A program made the position numbers and the translations under genes. Positions 34,361-43,547 of a stretch of DNA of 64,000 bases are shown piece after piece (position 1 is the first letter of the stretch; each line of letters starts with the position of its first letter). The stretch comes from Mucilaginibacter_A sp050955045 (GTDB lineage: Bacteria; Bacteroidota; Bacteroidia; Sphingobacteriales; Sphingobacteriaceae). The stretch spans positions 1 through 64,000 of the forward strand of contig JBPBQV010000010.1 of assembly GCA_050955045.1 (NCBI GenBank). The letters run 5' to 3'. Below the pieces are notes generated by a model, which saw nothing but the letters and a program-made list of their open reading frames with translations, was not told where the DNA came from and did not search any database.

Positions 34361-34368
34361 CAAATTTA
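34361..34368 (-). promoter_or_regulatory. candidate -7 promoter element of dnaE
   Basis: The minus strand reads TAAATTTG, matching TAnnTTTG, 17 nt before the ATG at 34343. It supports the shorter start. Confidence 0.5.
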
Positions 34369-34537
34369 TCAAAAACTATATTTGCTGTAACCAAATGTGG
34401 AAAGCTTGGTATAAAAATGACATTGGGGTTCAAATTTTTTACGAAACTATTTTCAGATACTTTGGTATCATTGTAAGCGCGCAAACCTTTGTTTGTGTAT
34501 GTTTGATAAGAATATTGTTTAATCAACACTGATAATT

Positions 34538-37500
34538 TTGAAAAAATACGGACGCTTATTTCTTAAGATTGTACTTTGGCTTATTGCAAGTTTGATTGCG
34601 CTTATTTTGCTTGTTGTTGTTTTGATACAGGTTCCGGCGGTGCAAAATTTTGCTAAAGACAAAGCTGTAAGTTTTTTAGAAGGCAAAATCCATACACCAG
34701 TCAGAATTGGTCATATTTCTTTAGCCTTGCCCAAGCTGGTTGTGCTGAACGACGTTTATTTTGAAGATCAGAAAAAAGACACTTTACTGGCTGGCGAAAA
34801 ATTGAAAGTTGACATCAGTTTGCTTAAAATACTTGATAATCAGATAGAAATTAATGAGGTTGATTTGGAAGGAATTACTTCTCATATTAACAGAACACTG
34901 CCCGACAGTAATTTCAATTTTACTTACATCATCAAAGCTTTTAACAGCGGGCCTAAAAAAGCGCCAAATCCAAATGATACGGCTTCAATGAAGTTTTCAA
35001 TCAGCAAAATCAACCTGGATCGGATTCATATTAAATATAATGATGCTGTTTCCGGAAATGATGTTGCTTTTAATCTGGGCCATTTTGATACCAACATCAA
35101 AGATTTTGATTTGGACAAGATGAGGTTTACCGTTCCGAAGATTACACTTTCGAATGTGAATGCAAAAGTAATTCAGCATGAGATTTTATCGGCAGTAAAA
35201 ACAGTATCAAACATAGATACAGCTGCTGCAAAACCTTTAAATTATGATCTGAAAGTAGGAATACTTGATCTTTCTAAAATCAAAGTTGATTATCTGAATG
35301 AAGCATCAGCCTTAAAAACCAAAGTTGATTTAGGAAAGCTTTTGGTAGAACTGGATAGCATCGACTTAAAAAACCAACGCGTTGTTATTAAAAACATCGA
35401 ACTAAAGCAAACTAAAGCTGCCATGGGAACCGGCAGACCATCAACGGCTGCCGACATAAAAACCACGGTAAAAGAAGTAGCCAAAACGGTAACTGATAAA
35501 GACACGACCACAAAAACTAAAGCAGAAGAAAAAGGCTGGACTGTAAAATTAGCTAAAGTTGCTTTTGCAGATAATGACATTCAGTTTGATAACAATGCGC
35601 AAAAGAAAATTGCCCGCGGCATTGATTATATGCATTTGAACATAAAGGGACTTAATGTTGATGCTGATAACATTTTATATAGTCCAACCACAATCTCCGG
35701 TAAGATTAACCAGTTTGCTTTTAGTGAACAAAGCGGTGTAAAAATTAAAAATTTCCATACAACATTTTTATATGGGCAAAAACAGTCTTTCCTTAAAAAC
35801 CTGTATCTGGAAACGCCGGGAACAATTATCCAGGATTATTTGGAGGTCAAATATCCATCTATTGCTTCCATTAGCGATAACTTGGGTCAGTTACAGCTGA
35901 ATGCGGATTTTAAAAACAGCAAATTAGCTTTTAAAGATGTTTTAAGTTTTGTACCAACGCTTGCTGCTACGCCTCCTTTTAAAGGTAACGCAAACGGAAG
36001 TTTAAACATTGATGGAAAAATTACTGGTAAAGTAAATGATCTGACTATCCAAAATTTGAATGTAAACGGATTAGGACAAACCCGAATTTCTGCTTCTGCA
36101 CATTTAAAAGGTTTGCCGGATGTTGATAAAGCTTACTTTGACCTCAACATTAAAGATTTTAGCACAACTGGGCGTGATATTGCCCGTTTAGCGCCGGCGG
36201 GTTCAATTCCTGCAAGTATTCGTATTCCGGAATCTTTAGGTTTAAAAGGAACTTTTACAGGAAGCATTAAAAACTTTAATACTAATCTGGCGCTTCGCTC
36301 CAGCTTTGGTAATGTTAAAGCAATTGCAGGAATGAAAAGCAGCCGCGGCAAAGGCAGCGAAGTGTATTCTGCAGATATTAAAATGGATAATTTTAATGTT
36401 GGCCGTTTAATTAAACAAGAAAAAACAGTTGGCCGCTTAACGCTAAATGCAAAAGTAAACGGTTCTGGCACGAGTATAAAAAATGCCAATGCTACTTTAG
36501 CTGCAAACGTAGTTCGGGCAGATGTAAAAGGTTATGTTTACCGCAATCTGGTTTTAAAAGGAAATGCCCATAACGGTTTGATTAATGCGGATGCGCGGAT
36601 GAAAGACCCGAACATCAATTTTGCTTTGGATGCTAAAGTGAATATGGCCAATAAGTATCCAGCTATCAAAGCAACTTTAAATCTGGATAGCATTAACCTG
36701 CAACGTTTGCATTTTGCCAGCAGTGAGCTTCGTTTACATGGTAAAATTGTGGCTGATATTGCTACAGCTGATCCTGATTATCTAAACGGAACAATTCAAG
36801 TTACAGATTTATTGGTGGTACAAAAAGCCCAGCGCATCCAGCTTGATTCTATTAGTATTGCTTCTACGGCCAGTGCCAGTAATTCTACTTTAAACATTAA
36901 ATCTTCTATTTTATCTGCTAACATAGCCGGCAAATATAAGCTCACCGAAGTTGGAACGGCTTTGCAGGAAACGATCAACAAGTATTATTATACGGGTGGA
37001 AAAGCAACAAAAGTGAGATACTCGCCGCAAAATTTTACTTTTCAGGCAGTTATTACCAAAACGCCACTGTTAACCCAATTTGCACCTGATTTGAAACAAT
37101 TGGATCCGGTAAAATTAAACGGACATTTTAACAGTGATGCCGGAGATTTAGTTGTAAACGGCGAAATACCAAATACGGTTTACGGTACTAATCAAATTAC
37201 TAATCTAAAATTGGCTATCAATACAGGCAACAGTGCTTTAAATTATAAGTTTACAGTTGATAAAATCGCCACTTCTTCTATCCAATTATTAAATACCAGT
37301 ATCGATGGCAAAGCGCAAAATAATAACCTATCTTTAAATTTATCTGTAAAAGATAAAGCATTGAAAGAGCAATATCGCATTGCCGGCATATTTCGTGCTT
37401 TAACTAATCAATATCAATTTAGTCTGCTACAAAACGGGCTGGTTTTGGATTATACGCCCTGGACAGTTAGCACAACTAATGCTTTACAGTTTGGGCCGAA

Positions 37501-39625
37501 AGGAATTTTAGCTAGAGATTTTAACATTTCCAACAATAACCAAATTCTGGGTATCAACAGTACCACACCGCGGCCAAATGGACCAGTTGCTGTTACTTTT
37601 AACAACTTTAAAATTGAAACTTTAACGCATATTGCCGAAAAAGATTCGTTAAAAGTTGGAGGAACAATTAATGGAAATGCCTTGGTAAGTAATTTTGCTG
37701 CAAGTCCAGTTTTCACTTCCGATTTAACCATCAAAAACTTCAACTTTAAAGCTGATACTTTGGGTGATATTGCGATTAAAGTAAATAATCAGCAAGCCAA
37801 TACTTTTGCCGCCAACGTAGCCATTACAGGAAAAGGAAATGATGTAAGGTTGGATGGTTTGTATCGAACCAATCAGCCAGATAACAACATCGACCTGAAT
37901 TTGAATATCGTGAAACTAAATATGAAGAGCATTGAAGGTTTCACATTAGGAAATTTACGCAACACAACCGGCGATATCACAGGCCAGATGAAAATTGCCG
38001 GTTCGCCTGCCGCACCTCGTGTAAATGGTGATATCAATTTTAATAAAGTAGGTTTTAATGTGGCTATGCTTAATTCTTATTTCAGGTTGAATGATGAAAA
38101 AATCAATTTTAATCAGGAAGGAATAGCTTTTAACAATTTTACTTTGGCTGATTCTGCCGGCAATAAAGCATCGATAAACGGAGCAATCTATACCAAAACA
38201 TTTACAGATTTTAAATTCGGTTTAGATATTAACGCTAATAATTTCAGAGCGATCAATTCTACTCGAGAAGATAACAAACTTTATTACGGACAGCTTTATT
38301 TAAACACCCGCCTGAGAATACGCGGTGATATGAATAAACCGGTTGTGGATGGCAATTTGACTGTAAATGATAAAACTGATTTAACAATTGTATTACCACA
38401 AAGCGATCCGGGAATACAGGATAGAAAAGGTGTAGTTGAATTTGTAAACAGAAGTGCGCCAAAACTTGATTCCATACTGCTAGCTAAGCAACGGGATTCT
38501 GTAAGTAAATCTGACATTACCGGATTAGATGTTACGGCTAATATTACCATCAATAAAAACGCTAATTTTAATATTGTAATTGATGAGCGGAACGGTGATG
38601 TGGTACACATAAAAGGAGAAGCACAGCTTAATGCAGCAGTTGACCCCAGCGGAAAAATTAATTTAACCGGTACTTACACGGTTAACTCAGGTTCATACAA
38701 TCTGGCTTATGCAACTGTACAACGTAATTTTAGCTTTAAAAAAGGCAGTACAATCACGTGGACTGGTGACCCAACCAGTGCAAACGTTGATTTAACTGCT
38801 GTTTATGTTGCCAACGTACCTCCTATTGATTTGGTTGAAGATCAGTTAAGTTCCGAAACTGAAAAAACCATGTACAAGCAAAAGCTTCCTTTCAACGTAA
38901 ATCTAAATTTGAAAGATGAGCTATTAAAACCGGCTATCAGTTTTGATATTATTTTGCCAGATAGTAATTACACGGTATCATCTGATGTAACTAATAATGT
39001 AAATACTCGATTGGCCCAAATCAGACAAGATCCTAACGAATTAAATAAGCAAGTGCTTGGTGTGCTTGTTTTAGGGCACTTTATTGGTGATAACCCGTTG
39101 CAAAGTTCTGGTGGCAGCAGCGGTGTAGAAGGTGCCATACGCAACAGTGTTAGTGGTTTATTGTCTGACCAGTTAAATAAACTGGTTGGTAATTCTATTG
39201 CTGGAGTTGATTTGAATTTCGGTCTAACTTCTGCAGAAGATTATTCCACCGGAACGGCGCAAAACCGAACAGACTTAAATGTAGCACTTTCCAAACGTTT
39301 TTTAAACGACCGCCTTTCTGTTTCTGTTGGAAATAATTTCAATCTGGAAGGACAAAACCAACCCGGACAAAAAGCATCTACTATTGCTGGCAACGTAACT
39401 GTTGGTTATAAATTGACAAAAGATGGTCGCTTTGCATTGAGAGCTTACAGACGAGATGAATATATTGTGATTCAGGGTCAGGTTGTGGAAACAGGTATTG
39501 GGTTTTCCTTTACGGTTGATTATAACAGGTTTAAAGAGATATTCAAATCATCAGAGCAACTAAGAGAAATACGCCGCCGCTTGCACCAGGATAAAAAGGA
39601 TACAAAAGAACAAACATCAAATTAA
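34538..39625 (+). CDS. tamB: TamB-like translocation and assembly module protein
   Basis: This 1695-residue protein has an N-terminal membrane anchor (LKIVLWLIASLIALILLVVV, about 9-28) and an AsmA-like start. A very long run of short beta strands, as in the TamB/YdbH beta-groove, fills the middle, and the DUF490/TamB domain lies at the C-terminus (about 1290-1680, with ITWTGDPTSANVDLTAVYVA and VGYKLTKDGRFALRAYRRDE). TamB spans the periplasm and moves lipids and/or helps insert outer-membrane proteins with its TamA partner, here the next gene, 4 nt away. The start is a TTG at 34538. No ATG is available before the anchor. Confidence 0.92.
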   Translation: MKKYGRLFLKIVLWLIASLIALILLVVVLIQVPAVQNFAKDKAVSFLEGKIHTPVRIGHISLALPKLVVLNDVYFEDQKKDTLLAGEKLKVDISLLKILDNQIEINEVDLEGITSHINRTLPDSNFNFTYIIKAFNSGPKKAPNPNDTASMKFSISKINLDRIHIKYNDAVSGNDVAFNLGHFDTNIKDFDLDKMRFTVPKITLSNVNAKVIQHEILSAVKTVSNIDTAAAKPLNYDLKVGILDLSKIKVDYLNEASALKTKVDLGKLLVELDSIDLKNQRVVIKNIELKQTKAAMGTGRPSTAADIKTTVKEVAKTVTDKDTTTKTKAEEKGWTVKLAKVAFADNDIQFDNNAQKKIARGIDYMHLNIKGLNVDADNILYSPTTISGKINQFAFSEQSGVKIKNFHTTFLYGQKQSFLKNLYLETPGTIIQDYLEVKYPSIASISDNLGQLQLNADFKNSKLAFKDVLSFVPTLAATPPFKGNANGSLNIDGKITGKVNDLTIQNLNVNGLGQTRISASAHLKGLPDVDKAYFDLNIKDFSTTGRDIARLAPAGSIPASIRIPESLGLKGTFTGSIKNFNTNLALRSSFGNVKAIAGMKSSRGKGSEVYSADIKMDNFNVGRLIKQEKTVGRLTLNAKVNGSGTSIKNANATLAANVVRADVKGYVYRNLVLKGNAHNGLINADARMKDPNINFALDAKVNMANKYPAIKATLNLDSINLQRLHFASSELRLHGKIVADIATADPDYLNGTIQVTDLLVVQKAQRIQLDSISIASTASASNSTLNIKSSILSANIAGKYKLTEVGTALQETINKYYYTGGKATKVRYSPQNFTFQAVITKTPLLTQFAPDLKQLDPVKLNGHFNSDAGDLVVNGEIPNTVYGTNQITNLKLAINTGNSALNYKFTVDKIATSSIQLLNTSIDGKAQNNNLSLNLSVKDKALKEQYRIAGIFRALTNQYQFSLLQNGLVLDYTPWTVSTTNALQFGPKGILARDFNISNNNQILGINSTTPRPNGPVAVTFNNFKIETLTHIAEKDSLKVGGTINGNALVSNFAASPVFTSDLTIKNFNFKADTLGDIAIKVNNQQANTFAANVAITGKGNDVRLDGLYRTNQPDNNIDLNLNIVKLNMKSIEGFTLGNLRNTTGDITGQMKIAGSPAAPRVNGDINFNKVGFNVAMLNSYFRLNDEKINFNQEGIAFNNFTLADSAGNKASINGAIYTKTFTDFKFGLDINANNFRAINSTREDNKLYYGQLYLNTRLRIRGDMNKPVVDGNLTVNDKTDLTIVLPQSDPGIQDRKGVVEFVNRSAPKLDSILLAKQRDSVSKSDITGLDVTANITINKNANFNIVIDERNGDVVHIKGEAQLNAAVDPSGKINLTGTYTVNSGSYNLAYATVQRNFSFKKGSTITWTGDPTSANVDLTAVYVANVPPIDLVEDQLSSETEKTMYKQKLPFNVNLNLKDELLKPAISFDIILPDSNYTVSSDVTNNVNTRLAQIRQDPNELNKQVLGVLVLGHFIGDNPLQSSGGSSGVEGAIRNSVSGLLSDQLNKLVGNSIAGVDLNFGLTSAEDYSTGTAQNRTDLNVALSKRFLNDRLSVSVGNNFNLEGQNQPGQKASTIAGNVTVGYKLTKDGRFALRAYRRDEYIVIQGQVVETGIGFSFTVDYNRFKEIFKSSEQLREIRRRLHQDKKDTKEQTSN

Positions 39626-39629
39626 ACCC

Positions 39630-41891
39630 ATGATTAAACTGATAAGATATGTACTGTTTATAACTATTTTTTTGAATGCCTGTAGCAATACCAAATATTT
39701 AGTAAACAATCAAAAATTATATGTAGGTGGCAAAGTAAATATAGTTAACAAAGACATCAAAAAGAACGACAAAGAAGCTTTAAGTGCTGCATTGACTGGT
39801 TTATTACGTCCAAAACCAAATGCTTCATTTTTGGGATTAAAGCCAAAACTTTACTTGTATAATATTACCAAAACCACTAAGAAAAAAGGTATCAAACACT
39901 GGCTAAATAAAAAAGGCGAGCCTCCTGTTTTGGCAAGTGCTGTTGATCTAACTAAAAACAGTTCTATTCTGCAAAATACTTTACAAAACCAGGGCTATTT
40001 TCAGGCACAGGTTACTGGAGATACCATTACTAAAGATAAAAAAACAACAGCTATTTATACCGCACTTACCGGTCCTGGTTATACCATCAGAAAAATTGAA
40101 TTTCCATCCGGAAAAGATAATTTAGATACAGCTATTGCCGGTATTGCTAAAAAAAGTTTGTTAAAGGTTGGAGACAAGTTTAACCTGGATGTGATTAAAG
40201 CAGAACGGAACAGAATTGATGCGAATTTGAAAGAAAAAGGTTTCTATTATTTTGCTGCAGAAGATTTAATCGCCACTACAGACAGTACAAATATTGGCAC
40301 ACATCAGGTAGATATTTTAATGCGAGTTGTAAATACTACACCGGGCAAAGCACGTAATATTTACAAGATCAACAATATTTATGTTTATCCTAATTATTCT
40401 TTGCGTGATACCTCTTTAATGCTTGATAAAGCTGTTCCATACGCCAATTATAATGTTATCCAAAAAAGGTTTACTATCAAACCCTTTGTATTTAAAAATA
40501 CAGTACAACTGCATCCTGGCAGCGTTTATAACAGAACCGATCATAACAAATCGTTAAGCCGGTTTATCAATTTGGGACCTTTTAAATATGTAAAAAATCG
40601 TTTCGAAGATGTTTCAACAGATTCTTCAAAGCTGAATGTTTACTATTTCTTAACACAATTTCCCAGAAAATCTTTGTCGGTTGATGTGTTAGCGCGCACT
40701 ACTTCGGCCAATTATAACGGTACGCAACTCAACTTAAATTTCAGAAACCGAAATACTTTTAAAGGTGCTGAACTGTTAACTGTTACTTTATTTGGAAGTA
40801 CAGATGCACAGGTTTCAGGAAGTTTTGGCGGTGGCCATCCGTTATCTCAGGTTGGTATTCAAACTACACTTTCTTGGCCGCGTATTATAAGTCCGTTTAA
40901 AATCAAATCTGATAATGCTTATATTCCGCATACTAATTTCTCTATTGGTTACTCTATCGTTAACCGTAGCGGATTGTATAACCTCAATTCCTTTAACGGT
41001 GCATTTGGTTATCAATGGAAAGAAAATATACACAGATCGCACGAGTTAAATTTGCTTCAGGTTACTTATGTTAAACCGGCAAATGTAGATACAGCTTATA
41101 CCAACGACCCTCAATATATAAGAAACCCGGCCTTAAAACACGTTACTGATCCGCAGTTTACCTTTGGTCCTTCTTACAGTTACACTTACACTAACACTAC
41201 AGAAACTTATCGTACCAATACTGTTTATTATAGCAGCAGAATTAGTGGATCAGGAAATATTCTTGGTTTAGCAACCGGCGCAGATACATTAGCAGGGCCA
41301 GAAAAAGTAAAAAAAATATTTAATACAGCATACAATCAATACATCAAACTGGAAAACGAAATCAGGTTTTTCCATAAAGTTACTCCAAACAGCCAAATTG
41401 CTGCACGTTTGATCGCAAGTGCAGGCTTACCTTACGGAAATTCCACTATTTTGCCTTATAGTCAGCAGTTTTTTATTGGCGGACCAAATAGTTTACGTGG
41501 ATTTAGGGCGAGATCAATTGGACCGGGAGCTGTTGATCCTACACAATACATAAATACAAATGGAAGCGGATTTTTAGCAGATCAATCTGGAGATATTAAA
41601 CTAGAAGCTAATTTAGAATACCGACCAAAATTATTCAGCATTGTTTACGGAGCTTTATTTGCCGATGCTGGTAATGTATGGAACGCAAAACCGCATCAGG
41701 CAGGCAGTACTTTCGGTAAAAATTTTTTTAATCAGGTAGCTGCCGATGTTGGTTTCGGTTTGCGTTTTGATGCAACTGTTTTAGTGTTACGTACAGATTT
41801 AGGTTTCCCGGTACTTAAACCTTATACTACTAATTCAACCCTTATCTCCAACAAACCAATATTTAACTTGGCCATTGGCTATCCGTTTTAA
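39630..41891 (+). CDS. tamL: TamL: lipoprotein-type TamA/BamA-family outer-membrane protein
   Basis: The 753-residue product starts with a lipoprotein signal (IRYVLFITIFLNACSN, lipobox Cys at about 18), unlike proteobacterial TamA. POTRA-like domains (about 30-360) lead to an Omp85 barrel (about 370-753) that contains FIGGPNSLRGFRARSIGPG (the LRGF loop L6 motif). It ends FNLAIGYPF with a C-terminal Phe. Lipidated TamA relatives paired with TamB are the Bacteroidota form. With the TamB gene 4 nt upstream the two form an operon. It ends at a repeat hairpin with a T-run. Confidence 0.9.
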   Translation: MIKLIRYVLFITIFLNACSNTKYLVNNQKLYVGGKVNIVNKDIKKNDKEALSAALTGLLRPKPNASFLGLKPKLYLYNITKTTKKKGIKHWLNKKGEPPVLASAVDLTKNSSILQNTLQNQGYFQAQVTGDTITKDKKTTAIYTALTGPGYTIRKIEFPSGKDNLDTAIAGIAKKSLLKVGDKFNLDVIKAERNRIDANLKEKGFYYFAAEDLIATTDSTNIGTHQVDILMRVVNTTPGKARNIYKINNIYVYPNYSLRDTSLMLDKAVPYANYNVIQKRFTIKPFVFKNTVQLHPGSVYNRTDHNKSLSRFINLGPFKYVKNRFEDVSTDSSKLNVYYFLTQFPRKSLSVDVLARTTSANYNGTQLNLNFRNRNTFKGAELLTVTLFGSTDAQVSGSFGGGHPLSQVGIQTTLSWPRIISPFKIKSDNAYIPHTNFSIGYSIVNRSGLYNLNSFNGAFGYQWKENIHRSHELNLLQVTYVKPANVDTAYTNDPQYIRNPALKHVTDPQFTFGPSYSYTYTNTTETYRTNTVYYSSRISGSGNILGLATGADTLAGPEKVKKIFNTAYNQYIKLENEIRFFHKVTPNSQIAARLIASAGLPYGNSTILPYSQQFFIGGPNSLRGFRARSIGPGAVDPTQYINTNGSGFLADQSGDIKLEANLEYRPKLFSIVYGALFADAGNVWNAKPHQAGSTFGKNFFNQVAADVGFGLRFDATVLVLRTDLGFPVLKPYTTNSTLISNKPIFNLAIGYPF

Positions 41892-41906
41892 ATCAAATTT
41901 ACTGTT

Positions 41907-41960
41907 ATAAAAGAAGCACGGCCAATAACCTGGCCGTTCTTCTTTTATCATACTTTTTTT
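41907..41960 (+). terminator. terminator from inverted type-A repeats
   Basis: ATAAAAGAAGCACGGCCA (41907-41924) pairs with 41931-41948 with one mismatch around a 6-nt loop, and a run of T follows on the plus strand. It ends tamB-tamL and lies between two convergent genes. Confidence 0.88.
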
Positions 41961-42800
41961 TTATTTATAATTGCTGATGAAGCTTACCAAATCAGCAGTT
42001 AGTTTTTCTTTTTCAGTGATCAACAAACCATGTGGTGCACCTTCGTAAACTTTATATTCTGCTTCCGGCAACAATTGTGCAGCTTGCTCTCCGGTAGCTT
42101 TAATTGGTACTGTTTTATCATCATCACCGTGAATAATTAAAACAGGAACTTTAATCGAACTTAATTCATTCCTAAAATCAGTTGTAGAAAAAGATTTTAA
42201 GCATTCTATCGTTGCTTTTCCGCTTCCGGTCAAAGCTAGCATTTGTGTCCAGTCCAATGTTTCGCTGCTTACTAATGGCGATAACAAACTGTCGTTATAA
42301 AACTGTTTGCCAAAAGTTGCCAAAAATTTGGGGCGATCATCACGAAGTTGTTTTTCAAATTCGTCGAACATTTTTTGCGGAACGCCTTCCGGATTATCAT
42401 CCGTTTTTAACACGTAAGGAATAATTGAACTTACCAATACAATTTTGGCAATCCGCTCGCTTCCGTATAAACTCAGATAACGAACCACCTCTCCGCCAGC
42501 CATCGAAAAGCCAACCAAAGTAACTTCGTGCAAATCCAGTTCGTCCAGCAAAGCTTTTAAATCTCCGGCCAAAGTGCTGTAATCGTAATTTCCCCAGGGT
42601 TTGTCGGATTTACCAAAACCACGGCGGTCATAAGCAATTACGCGAAAGCCATGTTCCGGCAGTTCGTTCAACTGATACTCCCAGGAGTCGCTGGTTAAAG
42701 GCCAGCCATGTATCAGCACAACTGGTTTTCCTGCTCCTAAATCCTGATAAAAAATTTTAACCGGTGCCGAAGTACCGTTTTTTGATTCTATAAAAGCCAT
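41961..42800 (-). CDS. alpha/beta hydrolase, non-haem chloroperoxidase-like
   Basis: The 279-residue protein has VVLIHGWPLTSDSW (oxyanion region), YDRRGFGKSD, the nucleophile elbow GFSMAGGEV (Ser 99), IHGDDDKTVP (Asp) and GAPHGLLIT (His). The sequence is of the chloroperoxidase/arylesterase subgroup, which perhydrolyses or hydrolyses small esters. No signal peptide is present. It stands alone between the tamL terminator and the divergent protease gene. Confidence 0.9.
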   Translation of the reverse strand: MAFIESKNGTSAPVKIFYQDLGAGKPVVLIHGWPLTSDSWEYQLNELPEHGFRVIAYDRRGFGKSDKPWGNYDYSTLAGDLKALLDELDLHEVTLVGFSMAGGEVVRYLSLYGSERIAKIVLVSSIIPYVLKTDDNPEGVPQKMFDEFEKQLRDDRPKFLATFGKQFYNDSLLSPLVSSETLDWTQMLALTGSGKATIECLKSFSTTDFRNELSSIKVPVLIIHGDDDKTVPIKATGEQAAQLLPEAEYKVYEGAPHGLLITEKEKLTADLVSFISNYK

Positions 42801-42964
42801 TTCAATTTTTGTTTAGTTGGTGCTACAACATCAATTTTAAAATGCTTGTTTTGAGTTGAAGGAATTGAATTATAAAAATTATTTAGCAGAATGCCTGATA
42901 ATTGCTTTCTATCTTCGCACGCTAATTATTAAAAAATCAGGTTTCAAAACAACACTAAAATTTT

Positions 42965-43408
42965 ATGGCTAAAAAAAGCATTCCGTTAGAAGTGATTGAT
43001 TTAAACGGGAACGGTTTTCACGTTTTAGTTAATATAATGCTGTTTAAAAAACCGTTTAAATTAGTGTTGGATACCGGCGCTTCTAAAACTGCTTTTGATA
43101 AAACACTGCTGCTGGAACTGATCCACGAGAAAGAATTGAAAAACTCCGGACACTTAACAACCGGATTGGGCACCAACGATATGCAATCTTTTACTACAGA
43201 AATTCAGGATTTTTATATCGGTAAGTTTCATATTCCAATTTTAGAAGTTGCTGTGCTGGATTTATCAGCCATCAATATCGCTTATCAGCAATTAGCTATT
43301 GCACCGGTTTTAGGTGTTTTGGGTGGAGATGTTTTGGTTAAATATCAGACGGTTATTAACTATGCTGAATGCAAACTGACTTTAAAGCGTGTGGAACAAG
43401 ATCAGTAA
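42965..43408 (+). CDS. retropepsin-like aspartic protease (clan AA)
   Basis: The 147-residue product has a single active-site motif LVLDTGASKTAFD (Asp 36) near the start and a second hydrophobic-hydrophobic-Gly segment (VLGVLGGDVLVKY) near the end, the layout of single-lobe retropepsins that work as dimers. It has no signal peptide or membrane segment, so it is probably cytoplasmic. Its targets are unknown. The gene stands alone and ends at a bidirectional terminator shared with gyrB. Confidence 0.8.
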   Translation: MAKKSIPLEVIDLNGNGFHVLVNIMLFKKPFKLVLDTGASKTAFDKTLLLELIHEKELKNSGHLTTGLGTNDMQSFTTEIQDFYIGKFHIPILEVAVLDLSAINIAYQQLAIAPVLGVLGGDVLVKYQTVINYAECKLTLKRVEQDQ

Positions 43409-43456
43409 TAACAGCAGCAAGAAGAAATAATTTTGAAAAGTTCGGAATAATTACGG

Positions 43457-43471
43457 ACACTTCTTTTACCA
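43457..43471 (-). repeat. dispersed repeat, type A variant
   Basis: The plus strand reads ACACTTCTTTTACCA, one base off the 12-base core. It and the copy at 43526 flank the terminator in the same orientation. Confidence 0.65.
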
Positions 43472-43492
43472 CACAAATTTCAATATAAAATA

Positions 43493-43524
43493 AAAACCCT
43501 GCTCCAACATAGGAACAGGGTTTT
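43493..43524. terminator. bidirectional Rho-independent terminator
   Basis: AAAACCCTG pairs with CAGGGTTTT around an inner TCC/GGA pairing. A-rich bases on one side and T's on the other allow it to work in both directions, for the protease gene and for gyrB. Confidence 0.88.
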
Positions 43525-43525
43525 G

Positions 43526-43540
43526 ATACTTCTTTTAGCA
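43526..43540 (-). repeat. dispersed repeat, type A
   Basis: The plus strand reads ATACTTCTTTTAGCA, with the exact 12-base core, 7 nt from the gyrB stop. Confidence 0.8.
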
Positions 43541-43547
43541 CTATAAA

